Notes: a model not told the origin generated them from the sequence alone. Shown: positions 35,280 through 44,482, counted from the stretch's first letter. The stretch is DNA of 64,000 nt from Polaribacter filamentus (GCF_002943715.1 NZ_MQUA01000013.1:1667001-1731000); one strand, 5' to 3'. Numbers and translations are program-made.

Positions 35280-36467
35280 TTATTTTTCACTAGGTATTTC
35301 TACCATTTCATTTACTTCGGCATTATAATCTATTCCATCAACTTTAAATCCAAATAGATTAAAAAAATCGTTGCTATAACCTTCTAAATCTCCAATTTCT
35401 GCCAAGTTTTCTGATGTTGCAATTTGCCATAATTTAAAAACTTCTGCTTGCACATCTTCACGCATTTCCCAATCATCAACTCTAATTCTTCCGTTATCGT
35501 CTAAATCTAAATTTCCTCCAAAAACTCTTTCACTATATAAACGTTGAATTTGTTCAATACAACCTTCATGAATTCCTTTGCCTTTCATCACTTTATACAA
35601 TAATGAAATATATAAAGGAATTACAGGAATTGCAGAACTAGCTTGCGTTACCAACGCTTTATTTACAGAAACATAGGCTTTACCTCCAATCGACTTTAAA
35701 TCGTTTGTGATCGTAAAAGCAGTTGCTTCTAAATGATCTTTTGCCGCACCGATGGTTCCTTTTCTATAAACAGCCTCCGTTAATTTTGGGCCAATATATG
35801 AATAGGCAATTGTAGTCGCGCCTTCTGATAATAAATTTTCTGCTTTTAAAGCGTCTATCCACATTTTCCAATCTTCACCGCCCATTACCGCAACTGTATT
35901 TGCAATATCATCTCCTTCTGCTGGGTTTATAGAAATTTCTGAGACCTTTCCTGAATGAAAATCTACCGTTTTGTTCGAAAAAACTCCGTCAATTGGTTTT
36001 AAAACCGACTTAAAACGCTCTCCAGTATCTGGATGTGTTCTTACAGGCGATGCTAAACTATAAATTACCAAATCAATTTGACCTAAATCTTTTTTGATTA
36101 CATCTAAAGTTTGTCTTTTTATTTCGTTTGAAAATGCATCACCATTTATACTTTTTGCATATAAACCAGCTTCATGAGCGTGTTTTTCGAAAGCTGCTGT
36201 ATTGTAATAACCAGCAGAACCTGTTTTTCCGGGAGCGGATGGTTTATCAAAAAAGACACCAATTGTAGCAGCTTCTGATCCAAACGCGCTAGAAATTCTT
36301 GACGCTAAACCAAATCCTGTAGATGAACCTAAAACTAAAACTTTTTTAGCGCCATTTATTTTTCCTTTCGATTTTACGTATGCTATTTGATCTACAATAT
36401 TTTTCTCACAACCAGTTGGGTGTGCCGTTAGACAAATAAATCCTCTCGTTCTTGGTTCTATAATCAT
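35280..36467 (-). CDS. fabV: Trans-2-enoyl-CoA/enoyl-ACP reductase, FabV type
   Basis: FabV is an NADH-dependent enoyl reductase unrelated in detail to FabI and typically insensitive to triclosan. The N-terminus MIIEPRTRGFICLTAHPTGC is diagnostic. The Rossmann loop LGSSTGFGLASR lies at 47-58. The catalytic pair Tyr234 and Lys243 keeps the FabV Y-x8-K spacing, in contrast to Y-x6-K in FabI. The protein is 395 residues, normal for the family. It follows purC by 11 nt on the same strand. With fabI at 1881-2699 it gives the organism two enoyl reductases; related enzymes can also work on crotonyl-CoA, so a role outside fatty-acid synthesis is possible. Confidence 0.95.
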   Translation of the reverse strand: MIIEPRTRGFICLTAHPTGCEKNIVDQIAYVKSKGKINGAKKVLVLGSSTGFGLASRISSAFGSEAATIGVFFDKPSAPGKTGSAGYYNTAAFEKHAHEAGLYAKSINGDAFSNEIKRQTLDVIKKDLGQIDLVIYSLASPVRTHPDTGERFKSVLKPIDGVFSNKTVDFHSGKVSEISINPAEGDDIANTVAVMGGEDWKMWIDALKAENLLSEGATTIAYSYIGPKLTEAVYRKGTIGAAKDHLEATAFTITNDLKSIGGKAYVSVNKALVTQASSAIPVIPLYISLLYKVMKGKGIHEGCIEQIQRLYSERVFGGNLDLDDNGRIRVDDWEMREDVQAEVFKLWQIATSENLAEIGDLEGYSNDFFNLFGFKVDGIDYNAEVNEMVEIPSEK

Positions 36468-36478
36468 TGTTTTTGTTT

Positions 36479-37426
36479 TTAGTTTGCTAAAAAAGCATTC
36501 ACATTATTTTCAATTCTCTCCATCACATTTTCTGTGGATGCTTTTACAAACTTTTCGCCTGTAATTTGTTCAAATAATTCTATATATCTATTAGAAATTT
36601 CGATTATTTTCTCATCAGACATTTCTGGAACTTGTTGTCCATCTTGTCCTTGAAAACCATTTTCTATTAGCCATTGACGCACAAATTCTTTAGATAATTG
36701 CTTTTGAGATTCGCCTTTGTTTTGTCTTTGTTGATATCCATCCGCATAAAAATAACGCGAAGAATCTGGCGTATGAATTTCATCAATCAGCACAATTTTA
36801 CCTTCTTTAGTTTTTCCGAATTCATACTTTGTATCTACCAAAATTAAACCCCGTTTTGCGGCAATTTCAGTTCCTTTTTCAAATAATTTTCGCGTGTAAT
36901 CTTCTAAAACTAAATAATCCTTTTCTGAAACAATTCTGTTTGCTAAAATATCTTCTCTAGAAATATCTTCGTCATGTTCGCCATTTGCTGCTTTCGTTGA
37001 TGGTGTAATGATTGGTAAAGGAAATTTATCATTTTCTTTTAATCCTTCAGCCATTTGCACCCCGCATAAAACTCTTTTTCCTGCTTTATACTCGCGTGCT
37101 GCATGACCAGACATATAACCTCTAATTACCATTTCTACCTTAAACGGTTCGCATAAATAACCAACGGCAACATTTTCGTCAGGATTTGCCAATAACCAAT
37201 TCGGAACAACATCTGCAGTTTCATGCATCATTTTTGTTGCAATCTGATTTAAAATCTGACCTTTAAAAGGAATTTGACGAGGCAAAATAACATCAAAAGC
37301 AGATAATCTATCCGTAGCAACCATTACTAAAACGTCGTTATTGATATTATAAACTTCTCTAACTTTCCCTTTGTAAATTGATTTCTGATTTGGAAAATTA
37401 AAATTGGTTTCGTTAATTGTATTCAT
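36479..37426 (-). CDS. purC: Phosphoribosylaminoimidazole-succinocarboxamide synthase
   Basis: PurC (SAICAR synthase) joins aspartate to CAIR with ATP in de novo purine synthesis. The sequence begins with the ATP-binding strand pattern [32 protein letters not shown]. It continues with [22 protein letters not shown] and the signature [31 protein letters not shown]. The 315-residue length is that of the longer PurC form found in Bacteroidota. It sits 88 nt downstream of phoH and 11 nt upstream of fabV; no functional link with either is evident. No purine riboswitch was seen in the short leader. Confidence 0.96.
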   Translation of the reverse strand: MNTINETNFNFPNQKSIYKGKVREVYNINNDVLVMVATDRLSAFDVILPRQIPFKGQILNQIATKMMHETADVVPNWLLANPDENVAVGYLCEPFKVEMVIRGYMSGHAAREYKAGKRVLCGVQMAEGLKENDKFPLPIITPSTKAANGEHDEDISREDILANRIVSEKDYLVLEDYTRKLFEKGTEIAAKRGLILVDTKYEFGKTKEGKIVLIDEIHTPDSSRYFYADGYQQRQNKGESQKQLSKEFVRQWLIENGFQGQDGQQVPEMSDEKIIEISNRYIELFEQITGEKFVKASTENVMERIENNVNAFLAN

Positions 37427-37514
37427 TTATTATGTTGTTGTTTGTTGATGGTTTTTTTGTTGATGGCTGCAAAAATAAACTAAACACAATTAACCAACAA
37501 CTAAAAACCAATCA

Positions 37515-38468
37515 CTATTCTGTCTCAATACTTTTATAAGCGGCTATAATTTCCCTCACTAATTTATGTCTTACAATATCTTTATCATCTAAATATACTT
37601 GCGCAATTCCGTTAATATCTTTTAAAGCCAACAAAGATTCTTTTAAACCAGAAACTTGTTTTCTTGGTAAATCAATTTGCCCTGGATCGCCAGTAATAAT
37701 GAATTTTGCACTTTTACCCATTCTCGTTAAAAACATCTTCATTTGGTTATGGGTTGTGTTTTGAGCTTCATCTAAAATAACAAACGCATTGTCTAAAGTT
37801 CTACCTCTCATAAATGCCAAAGGTGCTATTTGAATAATCCCTTTTTCTAAATGAGATTCAAGTTTTTCATGCGGAATCATATCTCTTAAGGCATCATATA
37901 AAGGTTGCATATAAGGATCTAATTTCTCCTTTAAATCACCCGGAAGAAAACCTAAATTTTCGCCAGATTCTACAGCAGGTCTCGTTAAAATAATTTTTCG
38001 AACTTCTTTTTCTTTTAATGCTCTAACCGCCAAAGCAACGGCAGTGTAGGTTTTACCAGTTCCTGCAGGACCAACTGCAAACAACATGTCATTTTTTGCC
38101 ATTAACGTAACCATTTTACGCTGATTTTCTGTTTGTGGCCTTATCAATTTCCCATTTACACCATGCACTAAAACATCTTTTGCAAATTTTGTTGCAACCG
38201 ACTTTTCTTCATTTCCATTGGACGTTAAAATTTGTTCAATGCTATTTTCATCCAACTTGTTGTATTTATTGAAGTACTTTATTAATCGTTCAAAACGGAT
38301 TTCGAATTCATCTAAAACGGATGCTTCACCAAAAATTTTTAATTTAGATCCACGAGCAACTATTTTTATTTTTGGAAAAAACCTTTTTAACTGCTCAATA
38401 GTACTGTTTTGTGCGCCAAAAAAGTCTTTTGCACTTATGTCTGTTAACTCTATAATGCGTTCGTTCAA
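37515..38468 (-). CDS. PhoH family ATPase/RNA helicase-like protein
   Basis: PhoH-type proteins are cytoplasmic P-loop ATPases implicated in RNA metabolism. The N-terminal 100 residues form a KH-like domain (FFPKIKIVARGSKLKIFGEA). The ATPase core has Walker A GPAGTGKT at 133-140 and Walker B FVILDEAQNTT, followed by ITGDPGQIDLP. A length of 317 residues is standard for the PhoL branch. The gene is divergent from the SAM hydroxide adenosyltransferase-like gene at 38598, a neighbour pair often seen in Bacteroidota, with a shared 129-bp promoter region. Confidence 0.93.
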   Translation of the reverse strand: MNERIIELTDISAKDFFGAQNSTIEQLKRFFPKIKIVARGSKLKIFGEASVLDEFEIRFERLIKYFNKYNKLDENSIEQILTSNGNEEKSVATKFAKDVLVHGVNGKLIRPQTENQRKMVTLMAKNDMLFAVGPAGTGKTYTAVALAVRALKEKEVRKIILTRPAVESGENLGFLPGDLKEKLDPYMQPLYDALRDMIPHEKLESHLEKGIIQIAPLAFMRGRTLDNAFVILDEAQNTTHNQMKMFLTRMGKSAKFIITGDPGQIDLPRKQVSGLKESLLALKDINGIAQVYLDDKDIVRHKLVREIIAAYKSIETE

Positions 38469-38539
38469 ATGTTTAAATTTTTTAGATTATTAGTAAGAAT
38501 TATTAATTTAAAAATAGTCATTAAAACTAGTAAATTGAT

Positions 38540-38547
38540 TAGATTTG
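38540..38547 (+). promoter_or_regulatory. Bacteroidota -7 promoter box for the 38598 gene
   Basis: TAGATTTG matches the Bacteroidota TAnnTTTG -7 element and lies 50 nt before the ATG. A clear -33 TTG at the usual distance was not found, so the assignment is tentative. Confidence 0.5.
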
Positions 38548-38597
38548 CGTAAAATAATCAACAACTTTTACACAACTAATTAACAGCAAAAAATTCA

Positions 38598-39458
38598 ATG
38601 CCTTTTATCACTTTAACTACAGATTTCGGAACGAAAGACCACTTTGTTGGGGCTGTAAAAGGAGCTATCTATTCTGAGCTAGCTGATGCTAAAATTGTTG
38701 ATATAACGCACGAAATATCTCCATTTAATATTACTGAAACGGCTTATATTTTAAAGAATTCTTATAAAAGTTTTCCCGAAGGAACGATTCATATTGTTGG
38801 CGTGGATTCAGAGTTAAGTGAAGACAACAAACACATTGCAATTGAACTAGATAAACATTTTTTTGTATGCCCTGATAACGGAATTATCTCAATGATAGCA
38901 TCGGAAATTCAGCCAACAAAAATTGTAGAAATTAATATTCACGATCGAATTGAAAGTAGTTTCCCTGTATTAGATGTTTTTGTGCAAGTTGCCTGTTTTA
39001 TTGCACGAGGAGGAAATTTAACGGTTATAGGCAAAGAAATTACGGAGTTTAAAAAGTTGGTTGAAATTCAGCCAAAAGTAAATCAAGCGCAAACACAAAT
39101 AATTGGTGGTGTTGTTTATATAGATAATTACGGAAATGTAATTAGCAACATCAGTAATAAAATGTTTAATGACATTGGTAAAGGCCGAACTTATAAAGTA
39201 AGTGCATCTCGGTACTCTTTTAATAAAATCTATAAGAAATACAATGAAATTACCGGTAACGACCTGCAAGATGCAAGACAGTTTGATGGCAATAAATTGG
39301 CCATTTTTAACTCTGCTGGTTTTTTAGAAATAGCCATTTACCGAAGTAATTTAAATACGGTTGGTGGTGCTTCAAGTTTATTAGGCTTGGATTATAGAGA
39401 CCCAATAATTATCGAGTTTTTTATGCAATCCAAAACAGAATACACCCTTTTAACTTAA
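38598..39458 (+). CDS. SAM hydroxide adenosyltransferase / SAM-dependent halogenase-fold protein (DUF62)
   Basis: Members of this family use water (or halide) to attack S-adenosylmethionine, giving adenosine and methionine. The N-terminus ITLTTDFGTKDHFVGAVKGAI includes the conserved Asp9 that binds the SAM ribose. DITHEISPFNI and FVCPDNGIIS are further landmarks. The C-terminal domain has IDNYGNVISNIS and, near the end, NSAGFLEIAIYRSN. The length of 286 residues is typical. Most relatives hydrolyse SAM; halogenation is rare and is not suggested here. The ABM gene follows by 4 nt, so they are co-transcribed. Confidence 0.92.
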   Translation: MPFITLTTDFGTKDHFVGAVKGAIYSELADAKIVDITHEISPFNITETAYILKNSYKSFPEGTIHIVGVDSELSEDNKHIAIELDKHFFVCPDNGIISMIASEIQPTKIVEINIHDRIESSFPVLDVFVQVACFIARGGNLTVIGKEITEFKKLVEIQPKVNQAQTQIIGGVVYIDNYGNVISNISNKMFNDIGKGRTYKVSASRYSFNKIYKKYNEITGNDLQDARQFDGNKLAIFNSAGFLEIAIYRSNLNTVGGASSLLGLDYRDPIIIEFFMQSKTEYTLLT

Positions 39459-39462
39459 AACT

Positions 39463-39759
39463 ATGTTTGTTAGAATTGTTAAAATGAGTTTTCACTCCAA
39501 ACATATTAATGAATTTTTAATACTGTTTGAAGAAAAAAAAGAATTCATTAGAAACTCTGATGGATGCCAATTACTTGAATTATATCAGGATAAAACAAAC
39601 CAAGAAATATTTTTCACCTATTCTTATTGGGAAAACCAAAGTGATTTAGAAAATTATAGAAACTCAAGTTTATTTAAAAGCGTTTGGGCAGAAACTAAAA
39701 CGTTTTTTAATGATAAACCAGAAGCTTGGAGTGTTGATAAAAAAGTGAGCTTGCAATAA
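39463..39759 (+). CDS. Antibiotic biosynthesis monooxygenase (ABM) domain protein
   Basis: This 98-residue protein has the small dimeric ferredoxin-like ABM fold. It opens with FVRIVKMSFHSKHINEFLILFEEKK, the strand-helix unit, then GCQLLELYQDKTNQEIFFTYSYWENQSDLENYR, typical of the family. ABM proteins range from heme-degrading enzymes to quinone monooxygenases, and many have no known activity. It lies 4 nt after the SAM-hydrolase-like gene and 27 nt before an acetyltransferase gene on the same strand, suggesting an operon. No specific substrate can be proposed. Confidence 0.85.
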   Translation: MFVRIVKMSFHSKHINEFLILFEEKKEFIRNSDGCQLLELYQDKTNQEIFFTYSYWENQSDLENYRNSSLFKSVWAETKTFFNDKPEAWSVDKKVSLQ

Positions 39760-39786
39760 ATACTAACATTAAGTAATATTATAAAG

Positions 39787-40314
39787 ATGGATTTCAATTT
39801 CACCCCTTTTCCTGTTTTAGAAACAGAAAGATTAACTTTAAGAGCATTAAATTTAGACGATGCTAAAGCAATTTTTGGTTTAAGAACCAACAAAGAAGTT
39901 AATGAATTTATTGATAGAAAAACACCAAATAACCTTTCTGAAACAAGAGCATTTATAGATCGTATTTCTAGTTTAACGATAAATAATAAAGGTATTTTTT
40001 GGGTAATTGAATCCAAAAGCAACCATCAATTAATAGGAACCATAGGCTTACGTAATTTTGAAGATGAAGAAGAGTATGCAGAAATTGGTTATGAATTAGA
40101 TCCAATTTATCAGCAAAAAGGTTTTATGAGTGAAGCTTTTGAAGCAATTTTAGAATTCGGATTTCAAGAAATGGAATTAAAAACCATAGAAGCATTTACG
40201 CACAAAAATAATTCTGATTCTATTTCGTTGTTAAAGAAACAAGATTTTGTTTTTCAACCAGATATTAAAGATGAAGGTTTTGAAAATAATATTAGTTATC
40301 GACTTATACAATAG
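39787..40314 (+). CDS. GNAT family N-acetyltransferase (RimJ/RimL-like)
   Basis: The 175-residue sequence follows the GNAT pattern of the RimJ/RimL group: LETERLTLRALNLDDAKAIFGLR at the N-terminus, then IGTIGLRNFEDEEEYAEIGYELDP. The acetyl-CoA-binding loop appears as QQKGFMSEAFEAIL (Q-x-x-G-x-G/M), followed by the C-terminal strand IEAFTHKNNSDSISLLKKQDF. It would acetylate an amino group on a protein or small molecule in the cytoplasm. It ends the short plus-strand run beginning at 38598 and is followed by an inverted repeat pair. Confidence 0.9.
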   Translation: MDFNFTPFPVLETERLTLRALNLDDAKAIFGLRTNKEVNEFIDRKTPNNLSETRAFIDRISSLTINNKGIFWVIESKSNHQLIGTIGLRNFEDEEEYAEIGYELDPIYQQKGFMSEAFEAILEFGFQEMELKTIEAFTHKNNSDSISLLKKQDFVFQPDIKDEGFENNISYRLIQ

Positions 40315-40401
40315 TCCACGACAAGCTCAGGCTGACATTTTATTTATTAATTGTAACTAGATTAAAAAAAGTTAAAATATCATACTGAGATTGTCGAAGT
40401 G
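40315..40401. repeat. Inverted pair of GACAAGCTCAG-type intergenic repeats
   Basis: CCACGACAAGCTCAGGCTGACA at 40317-40338 is matched in inverted orientation by CATACTGAGATTGTCGAAGTG at 40381-40401. The unit (CACTTCGACAAGCTCAGTGTGA type) is familiar from intergenic regions of Flavobacteriaceae. The second copy runs into gldF: its last three bases GTG are the first possible gldF start codon. Confidence 0.7.
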
Positions 40402-41148
40402 TATTTTAAACAAATAAAAAATTACAACTTGATTGCCATTTTAAAAAAAGAATTCAATTCATTTTTTGCATCGCCAATTGCCTATTTAGTGATTGGTGTT
40501 TTCTTGCTGACAAATGGTTTATTCTTATTTATTTTTAACGACGATTTCAACATCTTAAATGCTGGTTTTGCTGATGTAACTCCATTTTTTTATTTAGCAC
40601 CGTGGATTTTTCTCTTTCTGATTCCTGCTGTAACCATGAAAAGTTTTGCTGATGAATTTAACAACGGAACCATAGAACTTTTAAAAACAAAACCTGTATC
40701 TGATTGGCAAATCGTTTTGGGTAAATTTGTAGCATCGCTGCTTTTAGTTATTACTGCAATTATCCCTACTTTTATATATGTTTATACCGTTTATAAATTA
40801 GGTAATCCTACCGGAAACATTGATTTTGGGAGCACTATTGGTTCTTATATTGGCTTGCTTTTTTTAGCGGCTACGTACACATCGATTGGGTTATTTACAT
40901 CTACTTTATCAAAAAATCAAATTGTTGCATTTATTTTAGGCATTTTCATAACATTTTTCCTTTTCTTCGGATTTGATGCAATTGCGACCTCTTTTGGAAA
41001 CAGCAGTTTAACCATTAAAAACCTCGGAATTAACGAACATTTTAAAAGTATCTCTAGAGGCGTTATTGATACAAGAGATCTTATTTACTTTTTAAGTGTA
41101 ACTATCTTTTTTTTATTCATTACTAAAACGAGATTAGAAAATGAATAA
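40399..41148 (+). CDS. gldF: Gliding motility ABC transporter permease GldF
   Basis: GldF is an inner-membrane permease subunit of the GldA-GldF-GldG transporter, identified through gliding motility in Flavobacterium johnsoniae. It has about six membrane helices and the GldF signature IAILKKEFNSFFASPIAYLVIGVFLLTNGLFL, APWIFLFLIPAVTMKSFADE and GTIELLKTKPVSDWQIVLGKF. Length is 249 residues from GTG 40399. The start is uncertain: this GTG lies inside a dispersed repeat, and TTG 40429 just before IAILKK would give a start closer to other GldF proteins. It overlaps gldG by 8 nt. No gldA is in the window. Confidence 0.9.
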   Translation: MYFKQIKNYNLIAILKKEFNSFFASPIAYLVIGVFLLTNGLFLFIFNDDFNILNAGFADVTPFFYLAPWIFLFLIPAVTMKSFADEFNNGTIELLKTKPVSDWQIVLGKFVASLLLVITAIIPTFIYVYTVYKLGNPTGNIDFGSTIGSYIGLLFLAATYTSIGLFTSTLSKNQIVAFILGIFITFFLFFGFDAIATSFGNSSLTIKNLGINEHFKSISRGVIDTRDLIYFLSVTIFFLFITKTRLENE

Positions 41149-42779
41149 GAAGCTAAAAAATAGTCTATTTCTGATTATTGGTTTAATCGCTATCAACGTC
41201 ATCAATCAATCATTTTACCAACGTTTTGATTTAACCCAAGACCAACGTTACACCCTTTCTGAAACTACAAAAACCATTCTTTCTAAGGTTGATAAACCAC
41301 TTTTTATAACTGTTTATTTGGAAGGTGATTTTCCGTCCGAATTTAAAAGATTACAAGTTGAAACGCTTCAATATTTAGAAGAATTAGTGGCAAAAAACAG
41401 CAACATCATCATCAATTTCGAAAACCCTGATGAACAACGCGAAGACTTGATAAAAAGAGGAATGATGCCAAGTCAATTAACCGTTGAAGAAGAGGGTAAA
41501 TTATCCGAAGCAATTATTTTTCCTTGGGCAGAAATTAACTTTGGCTATCAAACAAAAACGATTTCTTTATTGCCAACTGCAATCGTAGCAAGTCAAGAAG
41601 AACAGTTGCAAAAAGCGATTGAAAATTTAGAGTATAGTTTTAGCAATGCTATAAGTTCCATAACTCAAAAAGAACAAAAAACAATTGCTTTTTTAAGTGG
41701 AAACGGACAATTAGCAGATATTTATTTGATTAGTTTTTAAGTAAAGTTTCTAAAAAATACAAATTAGCAAAATTTACGTTGGATTCTGTAGTTAAAAATC
41801 CGCAGAAAACCTTGCAAGAATTAAACGCTTTTGATTTGGCAATTATTGCAAAACCAACTCAAAAGTTTACTACCGAAGAGAAGTTTACTTTAGATCAATT
41901 TATTGTAAACGGCGGTAAAACATTGTGGATGATAGACAATGTTCAAGCAGATCAAGATAGCTTATTGACCACTGGGAAAATGTTGGCATATCCAAGAGAT
42001 TTAGATTTAACAGATTTATTATTTTCGTACGGAATTCGAATCAACACAACACTCATTAAAGATTTATATGCCGCAAAAATTGCGCTAGCAACAGGTAAAG
42101 TTGGCAACCAAACTCAGTTTCAAAATTTAGATTGGTTTTACCATCCGTTAGTAAGCGGAAATCCAAATAATGCGATCACAAAAAATATTGTTCCTGTAAG
42201 ATTACAATTTGCAAATCAGATTGATACGCTTAAAAATAATATTAAAAAACACCTTTATTAATGAGTTCTCCTTTAACTCAAAAAATAGGAACGCCCACAA
42301 TTATTGAGTTGCAATCTATTGCTGATGAGCCTCTGGAACAAGAGTATGTTTCAGGGCATCAATTGTTTGCTGTTTTACTAGAAGGCAATTTTAAATCAGC
42401 TTATAAAAACCGTATAAAACCTTTCGAAACCCCAGTTTTTAAAGAGAATTCAAGCACTAATAAAATGATTGTTATTGCGGATGGAGATATTGCTAAAAAT
42501 CAGGTTCTAAAAGGAAAACCTACGGATTTAGCGAGAGATAAATGGACGAATGAAGAATTTGGAAATAAAGACTTTCTTTTAAATTCTGTTGATTATTTGT
42601 TGGATGATACTGGTTTAATCGAATTAAGAAATAAGACTCTAAAAATTAGTATTTTAGACAAACAAAAAGCCTACAAAGAGCGAATATTTTGGCAGTTTTT
42701 AAATGTTGCTTTTCCGCTTATTTTACTGTTTACTTTTGGATTTATTTTTAATTACTTGAGAAAAAGGAAATATAGTTAG
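41141..42779 (+). pseudogene. gldG: Gliding motility protein GldG, interrupted by two single-base frameshifts
   Basis: GldG is the auxiliary membrane component of the gliding ABC transporter. The N-terminal part (helix SLFLIIGLIAINVINQSFYQ, then LTQDQRYTLSETTKTILSKVDKPLFITVYLEGDFP) reads to 41740. The next part continues one frame over; one T added to the T5 run near 41734-41738 restores it. A second shift at the A6 run near 42244-42249 needs one A, after which MSSPLTQKIGTPTIIEL follows. With both bases restored the frame is 547 codons, a normal GldG length including a C-terminal membrane helix. Both lesions are one-base losses in mononucleotide runs, so sequencing error is a serious alternative to real inactivation. 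Confidence 0.88.
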
Positions 42780-42817
42780 CGGTTGTTGGTTGTTCGTTGT
42801 TGGTGAAAATGAAAAAA

Positions 42818-42863
42818 TCTCGATACAATTTTATCTAAAAATCGAAAATCACTCGAACTGACA
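42818..42863 (+). repeat. Hairpin intergenic repeat, TCTCGATA family, copy 4
   Basis: The sequence reads TCTCGATACAATTTT, a loop, then AAAATCACTCGAACTGACA, closely matching copies 2 and 3 near 26.6 kb. It lies in the gap between gldG and the convergent gene at 43020. Confidence 0.7.
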
Positions 42864-42870
42864 AACTTAC

Positions 42871-42966
42871 TGTCATTTCGAAATGAGCTTTTTTAAGCGA
42901 TTGAGAAATCTCTTATAAAAAGATAATTGATAAAGATGTTCTTCCTCGTATTTCGTAAGAATGACA
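42871..42966. repeat. Palindromic TGTCATTTCG...GAATGACA intergenic element
   Basis: The element starts TGTCATTTCGAAATGAG and ends CGTATTTCGTAAGAATGACA, so the outer ends TGTCATT and AATGACA are inverted. GAAATCTC and a later TCCTCGTATTTC add inner pairing. This is the widespread Flavobacteriaceae hairpin with TGTCATTTCGA ends. It directly follows TCTCGATA copy 4, and together they fill most of 42780-43019. Confidence 0.65.
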
Positions 42967-43019
42967 AAACTCTTCAACTTTAAAACTCAGAAATTTTGTT
43001 ACTTTGTTACTTCTCAACC

Positions 43020-43781
43020 TTAAATACTAAGCAAATCATCATGAATAAAAGTATAATCTAGGACGACTTGCACTTTCTTAGAACTAATAATTTTCCATTC
43101 GTACACTTCATTATCTTCAAATTCAAGAACCTCAAAATCATTACTTAATTTAGCTATTGTATAAAATTCTCTTCTCGTTGGATGATGATTAGAACACGCA
43201 TTAAAAGTTTCATTCCAGCAATTTTGAGCAATAATTTCATGAATAATTTCGATACAATCTTCTTTATGAATCATGTTCACGAAACCCTTAGGTTGCGGAA
43301 TTTTTCGACCGTTTTTGAACCAATTTGAAGGATGCCTTTCATCACCGAACAAACCAGCAAAACGAATGATTGTTGTTTCAAAAAAAGTGTTTTCTCTAAA
43401 TAAATTTTCAATTTCTGATAACGGAGTTTTTAATACCTCATCTTCTTCTGTGATTACTTTATTTAACATTCCGTATACAGAAGTAGAACTAATAAAAATC
43501 ACTTTTTGAATGCTAGAACGTTCAATTTGAACAATCAAATTTTCGAAACCATCAATATCCTTTGAAGTAATTGCTATGATTAAAATATCCGATTTTAAAA
43601 AATCATCAAACTCTTCAAAGTCAGAAATATCAACGATATAAGGATCAATATGATTGAGCTCTAAAAGGGCTAATTTTTCTTCCGTTGTGGTAGAACCTTT
43701 TACAGCATAGCCTTCATCTAACAAAGAAATAGCTAATGATTTCCCTAACCAACCACAACCTAAGATACTAACATTTTTCAT
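43020..43781 (-). CDS. NAD(P)-binding SDR/epimerase-type protein
   Basis: The 253-residue protein starts with the dinucleotide-binding motif SILGCGWLGKSLA (G-x-G-x-x-G) and resembles the YeeZ-like branch of atypical extended short-chain dehydrogenases. IFISSTSVYGML supplies a serine triad and a tyrosine in the usual active-site strand, but the lysine of the classic YxxxK is absent (YGMLN). Such proteins often have lost or altered activity. IIRFAGLFGDERHP and FVNMIHKEDCIEII are consistent with the epimerase fold. Substrate unknown. It lies alone on the minus strand, convergent with gldG and divergent from the DUF2911 gene. Confidence 0.85.
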   Translation of the reverse strand: MKNVSILGCGWLGKSLAISLLDEGYAVKGSTTTEEKLALLELNHIDPYIVDISDFEEFDDFLKSDILIIAITSKDIDGFENLIVQIERSSIQKVIFISSTSVYGMLNKVITEEDEVLKTPLSEIENLFRENTFFETTIIRFAGLFGDERHPSNWFKNGRKIPQPKGFVNMIHKEDCIEIIHEIIAQNCWNETFNACSNHHPTRREFYTIAKLSNDFEVLEFEDNEVYEWKIISSKKVQVVLDYTFIHDDLLSI

Positions 43782-43903
43782 CTAAATTCCATTATTTAAA
43801 TTCTTATCTTTAACAAAGATACAATCCATTATTTTAAGGTTTTGTTAACAATTCTATTTTTTTTTAAATCGTAGATTTATCAAAATTAATAAATTCAAAT
43901 ACC

Positions 43904-44431
43904 ATGAAAAAAATACTATTAAGTTTATTTGTAGTAGCAATTGCTTTTTCTACAAATGCACAAAAAAAAGTACCTGCTAGTCCGTCTCAGAAAATTGAGC
44001 AAACGATAGGTTTTACAACAATATCTGTAGACTATTCTAGACCCGGCGTAAAAGACCGAACTATTTTTGGGGATTTAGTTCCTTTTGGTCAAGTTTGGAG
44101 AACAGGCGCAAATGCTAGTACAAAAATAACTTTCAGCAAAGATGTGATGGTTGGTGATGCAAAATTAACAGCTGGTACGTATGCTTTGTATACCATACCA
44201 AATGAAGAATCTTGGGATGTTATTTTTTATACGGATACTAAAAATTGGGGAGGTCCAAAAGAATGGGATGAAGCTAAAGTTGCAGCAAAAGTTTCTGCGG
44301 AAGTAATGTCAGTTCCTGATACTATTGAAACTTTTACGATTATGTTTGATGATGTGAAAGACACAAGTACGGTTTTAGGTTTACTTTGGGAAAACACCTA
44401 CGTTGGTGTACAAATTGATGTAACTAATTAA
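43904..44431 (+). CDS. DUF2911 domain-containing exported protein
   Basis: The protein has a signal peptide (MKKILLSLFVVAIAFSTNAQ) and the DUF2911 core: ISVDYSRPGVKDRTIFGDLVPFGQVWRTGANAST, then KITFSKDVMVGDAKLTAGTYALYTIP and WDVIFYTDTKNWGGPKEWDEAKV. The strands suggest a small beta-sandwich in the periplasm or outside the cell. The function of the family is unknown. It is 175 residues long and monocistronic, with its own terminator about 25 nt downstream. Confidence 0.88.
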   Translation: MKKILLSLFVVAIAFSTNAQKKVPASPSQKIEQTIGFTTISVDYSRPGVKDRTIFGDLVPFGQVWRTGANASTKITFSKDVMVGDAKLTAGTYALYTIPNEESWDVIFYTDTKNWGGPKEWDEAKVAAKVSAEVMSVPDTIETFTIMFDDVKDTSTVLGLLWENTYVGVQIDVTN

Positions 44432-44453
44432 GTTCTAAAACATCGAATTTTAT

Positions 44454-44482
44454 AATCTCAAGTGAAAGCTTGAGATTTTTTT
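44454..44482 (+). terminator. Rho-independent terminator after the DUF2911 gene
   Basis: AATCTCAAG pairs with CTTGAGATT around a short loop (TGAAAG) and is followed by a T run. Confidence 0.8.
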
